Source: FEN-1350 sp964386005 (GTDB taxonomy: Bacteria > Planctomycetota > Phycisphaerae > Sedimentisphaerales > Anaerohalosphaeraceae). Taken from it: a stretch of 64,000 nt of DNA. Under the pieces are notes generated by a model, which ran no database searches, was not told the origin of the DNA, and worked only from the letters and a program-made list of their open reading frames with translations. The stretch spans positions 11,987 to 75,986 of the forward strand of contig CAYLSB010000014.1 in assembly GCA_964386005.1 (NCBI GenBank). Reading direction: 5' to 3'. The position numbers and the translations under genes were made by a program. This document shows, one piece after another, positions 60,722 to 64,000 of this stretch; within the stretch, counting starts at the first letter, position 1; each line of letters starts with the position of its first letter.

Positions 60722-62179
60722 ATGAATCGAAGAGAATTTTTGCAGTACGCCGGGGCAAGTATTGCGACGCTTTCGCTGTCGGGATGCGGATCATCGCGTG
60801 CATCTGTAACGCTGAAGTCGAAGCCGAACATTATCTTCATCATGGCCGACGATCTCGGCTGGCAGGAGCTCGGCTGCTACGGCCAGAAGAAGATTCGGAC
60901 GCCGAACATCGACCGAATGGCCACCGAAGGCATGCGATTCACCGATTACTATTCCGGCTCGCCCGTCTGCGCGCCATGCCGATGCGTCCTGATGACGGGC
61001 AAGCACAGCGGGCACGCCTACATCCGCGACAACCACGAGGTTGGGACGTGGGAATCTTTCGAGGGGCAGTTGCCGTTGCCGCAGGGAACCGAGACCATCG
61101 CTTCGATGCTGTCTCGACAGGGCTACGCGACGGGCGCTTTCGGCAAGTGGGGTTTGGGCGGAGTCGATTCAACGGGCGATCCGCTGAATCTGGGATTTGA
61201 TCGGTTCTTCGGATACAACTGCCAGCGGCATGCCCACAACCTATATCCGGAATACCTGATTGACAATAAAGATAAACGAATACTCGAGGGCAATGCCGCC
61301 GGCCCGACGGGAATACACTATGCGCCCCAGGTCTGTGCCCAAGAAGCGTATTCCTTTATCCGAGCCAACAAGGACCGGCCGTTCTTTGTGTATTTCCCCA
61401 CCGTCATTCCGCATCTGGCCCTGCAGGCGCCGCAGGAGGAGATTGACCGCTACAAGGGATCATGGCCGGAAACGCCGTACACGGGAAAATCGTATCAGCC
61501 GCATCCGACTCCGCGGGCCTGTTACGCGGCCATGATCAGCATTCTGGATCGGCAGGTCGGCGAGTTGATCGCGCTATTAAAGGAATTGGTCCTTGATGAA
61601 AAGACCATCATCTTTTTCACTTCAGACAACGGGACGACTTCCGTGAAAGAACAGGTGGACTCCGACTTTTTCGAAAGCGTGGGTCCGCTTCGCGGATTAA
61701 AAGGTACCGTGTACGAGGGCGGCATTCGAGTTCCGATGATCGCCCGATGGCCGGGCCGAATCCGGCCGGGGACGGTTACGCATCTGCCTTCGGTTCATTA
61801 CGATGTAATGACCACGCTGGCCGAGCTGACGGGAACAGGAATTCCGACAGAAACGGATGGGATCAGTTTTCTGCCGACCTTACTGTCGAAACCTTCCGAA
61901 CAGAAAGAGCATGAGTTTCTGTTTTGGGATTTTGCCGGGTCGGGCGGACAACTGGCCGTTCGGATGGGTAAATGGAAAGGTGTCAAACGAGGCATCAAAA
62001 AAAATCCCGATGCGCCGCTTGAACTGTATGATCTGGAAAACGACATTGCCGAACGGAATAATGTCGCGGCTCAATTCACGGACATAGCGGAAAAGATGGA
62101 ACACATCATGCTAAGTGCCCGAAGCCGAACCGATATCGAACGGTTTCGGTTCGGCAAATACCCTCAAGATTCTATCTGA
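60722..62179 (+). CDS. Tat-exported sulfatase
   Basis: A 485-residue sulfatase. The N-terminus MNRREFLQYAGASIATLSL has a twin-arginine motif and a lipobox-like LSGCG. The core has IIFIMADDLGWQELGCYG (metal aspartates), CAPCRCVLMTGKHSGH (Cys83 is the formylglycine residue of a CxPxR motif; the usual serine is Cys86), and FFTSDNGTTS (metal Asp/Asn). It ends with the C-terminal sulfatase subdomain LYDLENDIAER. It hydrolyses a sulfate ester of unknown type, probably on a glycan. AAAGGAGC lies upstream. Confidence 0.93.
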   Translation: MNRREFLQYAGASIATLSLSGCGSSRASVTLKSKPNIIFIMADDLGWQELGCYGQKKIRTPNIDRMATEGMRFTDYYSGSPVCAPCRCVLMTGKHSGHAYIRDNHEVGTWESFEGQLPLPQGTETIASMLSRQGYATGAFGKWGLGGVDSTGDPLNLGFDRFFGYNCQRHAHNLYPEYLIDNKDKRILEGNAAGPTGIHYAPQVCAQEAYSFIRANKDRPFFVYFPTVIPHLALQAPQEEIDRYKGSWPETPYTGKSYQPHPTPRACYAAMISILDRQVGELIALLKELVLDEKTIIFFTSDNGTTSVKEQVDSDFFESVGPLRGLKGTVYEGGIRVPMIARWPGRIRPGTVTHLPSVHYDVMTTLAELTGTGIPTETDGISFLPTLLSKPSEQKEHEFLFWDFAGSGGQLAVRMGKWKGVKRGIKKNPDAPLELYDLENDIAERNNVAAQFTDIAEKMEHIMLSARSRTDIERFRFGKYPQDSI

Positions 62180-62405
62180 AAAGATTGATTTATGCCGATA
62201 TCTCTCATACAGTATCGTTGATCCGGGCAACCGTGGAATATTTCGACGATTTTTATGTTGATTGGGCAATCGGATTTTGCGAAAAAATGGATGGTTTGTC
62301 ACAAACGCTTCGTCAGAGCGTCTGAATGAATAAACCGGCTCGATGTGCGTCTTTGGTAGAAGTAGCGGGCATGCGAACCCATACGGTTTTCTGAAAGGGA
62401 AGGTT

Positions 62406-62861
62406 ATGGAATGGTTCAAGGAATTTCTTCGCCCCGAAGTGCTATGGTTTCTGATTGGCGTGATTCTGCTGGTCATGGAGCTGATGGTTCCGGGATTGAT
62501 CATCTTTTTCTTCGGTCTGGGCGCCTGTTTTACGGCGGCGATCTGTTATTTTTACCCAACGATCACTCTGAACATGCAGATTATTCTCTTTCTGATCGCA
62601 TCCATCGTGTTTCTCGTTTGTCTGCGATGGTGGCTGAGGAAAATCTTCAGCGGCCTGACCGCCACCAAAAAGGAATTGGGTGAGCATCGCAGCGAATTCA
62701 TCGGCGAAAAGGCCACCGTCATTGAAGCAATCGCCCCCGGCCGTCGCGGCAAGGTGGAGTTTCACGGCACCGACTGGCAGGCCGAAGCCGAACGAACCAT
62801 CGAACCCGGTACGGTCGTTGAGATCATCGGTCAGGACAATATCGTGTTGAAGGTTCAATAA
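62406..62861 (+). CDS. NfeD family protein
   Basis: A 151-residue membrane protein with about three TM segments (LWFLIGVILLVMELMVPGLI, then two more) and a C-terminal OB-fold (ATVIEAIAPGRRGKVEFHG, then VVEIIGQDNIVLKV). This is the short NfeD form without a protease domain. It lies 34 bp before an SPFH gene, its normal partner. GGGAAGG precedes the ATG. Confidence 0.93.
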   Translation: MEWFKEFLRPEVLWFLIGVILLVMELMVPGLIIFFFGLGACFTAAICYFYPTITLNMQIILFLIASIVFLVCLRWWLRKIFSGLTATKKELGEHRSEFIGEKATVIEAIAPGRRGKVEFHGTDWQAEAERTIEPGTVVEIIGQDNIVLKVQ

Positions 62862-62895
62862 CCTGGTTCCCTATGGAGCAGAAAGGAGCAAAACC

Positions 62896-63873
62896 ATGAA
62901 TCTATTGGCAGCAGGAAGTTCCATTAATCCCGTGAATCCCTGGACGATTATCCTCGGAATCATCGTACTTGGCGTCGTCATCGCGTTTCTGAAGTACATA
63001 CGTATCGTTCCGCAGCGCTATGCGTTCATTGTCGAGCGGTTGGGCAAGTATCACGCCACTCTCGAAGCGGGACTGCATGTTCTGATCCCGTTCATTGATC
63101 GCGTGGCGTATCGTCACACGCTCAAGGAACAGGCCGTCGATGTACCGCCGCAACAGTGCATCACGCGGGATAATATCGCCGTCGAGGTGGATGGCATTCT
63201 CTATATGCAGGTCGTCGATCCACAGAAGGCCTCGTATGGAATCACCAATTACCTGTTTGCCTCCACCCAGCTCGCCCAGACCACCATGCGTAGCGTGATG
63301 GGCAAGCTCGATCTCGACAAGACCTTCGAGGAACGCGAGATCATCAACAGCTCCATCGTTACCGCGGTCGATAAGGCGTCGGACCCGTGGGGTGTCAAGG
63401 TCACGCGATACGAAGTGAAAAACATCCAGCCGCCGCAGAGTATCCGCGATGCGATGGAAAAACAGATGCGGGCGGAACGCGAGAAACGCGCCCTCATCGC
63501 CGAGTCCGAAGGCGACAAGCAGGCCAAGATCAACCGTGCCGAAGGTCAAAAGCAGGAAGTGATCGCCTACTCCGAAGGCGAAAAAATGAAACGGATCAAC
63601 GAAGCCGAGGGTCGCGCCTCGGAAATCCGCAAGATCGCCGAGGCCACCGCCGAAGGGATCCGCGCGATCGCCAAGGCGATCAACGAGCCCGGGGGCACCA
63701 ACGCCGTCAACCTGCGGGTGGCCGAACAATATCTCGGCGAGTTCGGCAAGCTGGCCAAGGCCAACAACAGCATGATCATTCCCGCCGACCTGGCCGATAT
63801 CGCCGGGATCATCAAGTCCGCCACGTCGGTTATCACCACGCCGGGTCATGCGGCCGCAGCGACGACCAAATAA
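62896..63873 (+). CDS. SPFH/stomatin-like protein (QmcA type)
   Basis: A 325-residue membrane-associated scaffolding protein: N-terminal TM (WTIILGIIVLGVVIAFL), then the SPFH domain with IVPQRYAFIVERLGKYH and VEVDGILYMQVVD, followed by an Ala/Glu/Lys-rich coiled coil (AEREKRALIAESEGDKQAK). It forms an operon with nfeD, which suggests membrane-microdomain assembly. AAAGGAGC precedes the ATG, and a terminator-like hairpin follows. Confidence 0.95.
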   Translation: MNLLAAGSSINPVNPWTIILGIIVLGVVIAFLKYIRIVPQRYAFIVERLGKYHATLEAGLHVLIPFIDRVAYRHTLKEQAVDVPPQQCITRDNIAVEVDGILYMQVVDPQKASYGITNYLFASTQLAQTTMRSVMGKLDLDKTFEEREIINSSIVTAVDKASDPWGVKVTRYEVKNIQPPQSIRDAMEKQMRAEREKRALIAESEGDKQAKINRAEGQKQEVIAYSEGEKMKRINEAEGRASEIRKIAEATAEGIRAIAKAINEPGGTNAVNLRVAEQYLGEFGKLAKANNSMIIPADLADIAGIIKSATSVITTPGHAAAATTK

Positions 63874-63895
63874 TTAAACCTTCTGCAAGCAGACA

Positions 63896-63923
63896 GGGGC
63901 GGTTTTTAGACCGCCCCTTTATA
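63896..63923 (+). terminator. Intrinsic terminator after the nfeD-SPFH operon
   Basis: GGGGCGGT-TTTTAG-ACCGCCCC (8-bp perfect stem) followed by TTTATATTT. It starts 23 bases after the SPFH stop. Confidence 0.8.
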
Positions 63924-64000
63924 TTTCGTGCGCCCGGCAGGGCGTACCTGCTTGGAGATGCAAGTTCTCTATAGGCCCGGCAGCGGGAACTATTAGCCGG
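63924..64000. other. Unassigned end of window
   Basis: Seventy-seven bases with short repeats (GCCCGGCAGGGC; CCCGGCAGCGGG) that look like another intergenic palindromic element. There is no gene start. Confidence 0.35.

Overview
The window looks like a chromosomal segment of a Planctomycetota bacterium, most likely class Phycisphaerae (Sedimentisphaerales/MSBL9-like). This is an inference. It rests on many secreted proteins ending in single dockerin-like EF-hand pairs, DPN-rich linkers, a VIT/VWA lipoprotein behind an ECF sigma factor, DUF1080, heparinase, GH106 and sulfatase genes scattered as single genes, and intergenic DNA built of palindromes. No rRNA, tRNA, CRISPR array or transposase was recognised.

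Layout. 1-3.5 kb (minus): a housekeeping operon reading GAF-SpoIIE phosphatase, cmk, plsC, ispH (ispH runs off the left edge). 3.9 kb: acylphosphatase. 4.3-8.1 kb (minus): ECF sigma factor, membrane-anchored dockerin protein, cohesin-like protein, VIT/VWA lipoprotein. 8.5-9.6 kb: a gene-free stretch with palindromic repeats. 9.6-16.4 kb: a heavy-metal efflux operon (His/Cys-rich secreted protein, lipoprotein, CzcC, CzcB, CzcA). 16.5-23.4 kb: two tandem PQQ-type beta-propellers, a SnoaL-like protein and a GH106 enzyme. 23.5-24.8 kb: an AT-richer DUF488 two-gene module. 24.9-31.8 kb: core genes (short pyruvate kinase, obg, coaX, an MnmE-like GTPase, mutS). 32-34.2 kb: an esterase-like hydrolase and a GH43-like protein.

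34.4-39.5 kb is the strangest part. A 1086-residue secreted beta-helix/dockerin protein with a possible caspase-like C-terminus is followed by three paralogous lipoproteins. A perfect 69-bp direct repeat, exactly 1500 bp apart, lies inside the large gene and in front of the third lipoprotein. A heparinase II/III-type protein follows.

42-51.1 kb is a nickel/cobalt locus: nikR and a cupin gene on the minus strand, and divergently a secreted dockerin protein, a prepilin-like protein, a ZnuABC-type ABC system, an OprB-like porin and CbiM-CbiQ-CbiO. The intergenic region holds a promoter-like sequence and a NikR-box-like imperfect palindrome. A logical scheme is outer-membrane entry through the porin, uptake by one or both transporters, and repression by NikR.

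51.2-60.7 kb (minus): a 1627-residue GLUG protein made of four ~1.17-kb cassettes plus dockerin, a DUF1080 lipoprotein, an unknown membrane protein, dinD beside a remnant of a HAD phosphatase, a palindrome cluster, a HAD phosphatase and an orphan CDI-immunity-like gene. 60.7-63.9 kb: a Tat-type sulfatase, then nfeD and an SPFH/stomatin gene ending in a terminator-like hairpin.
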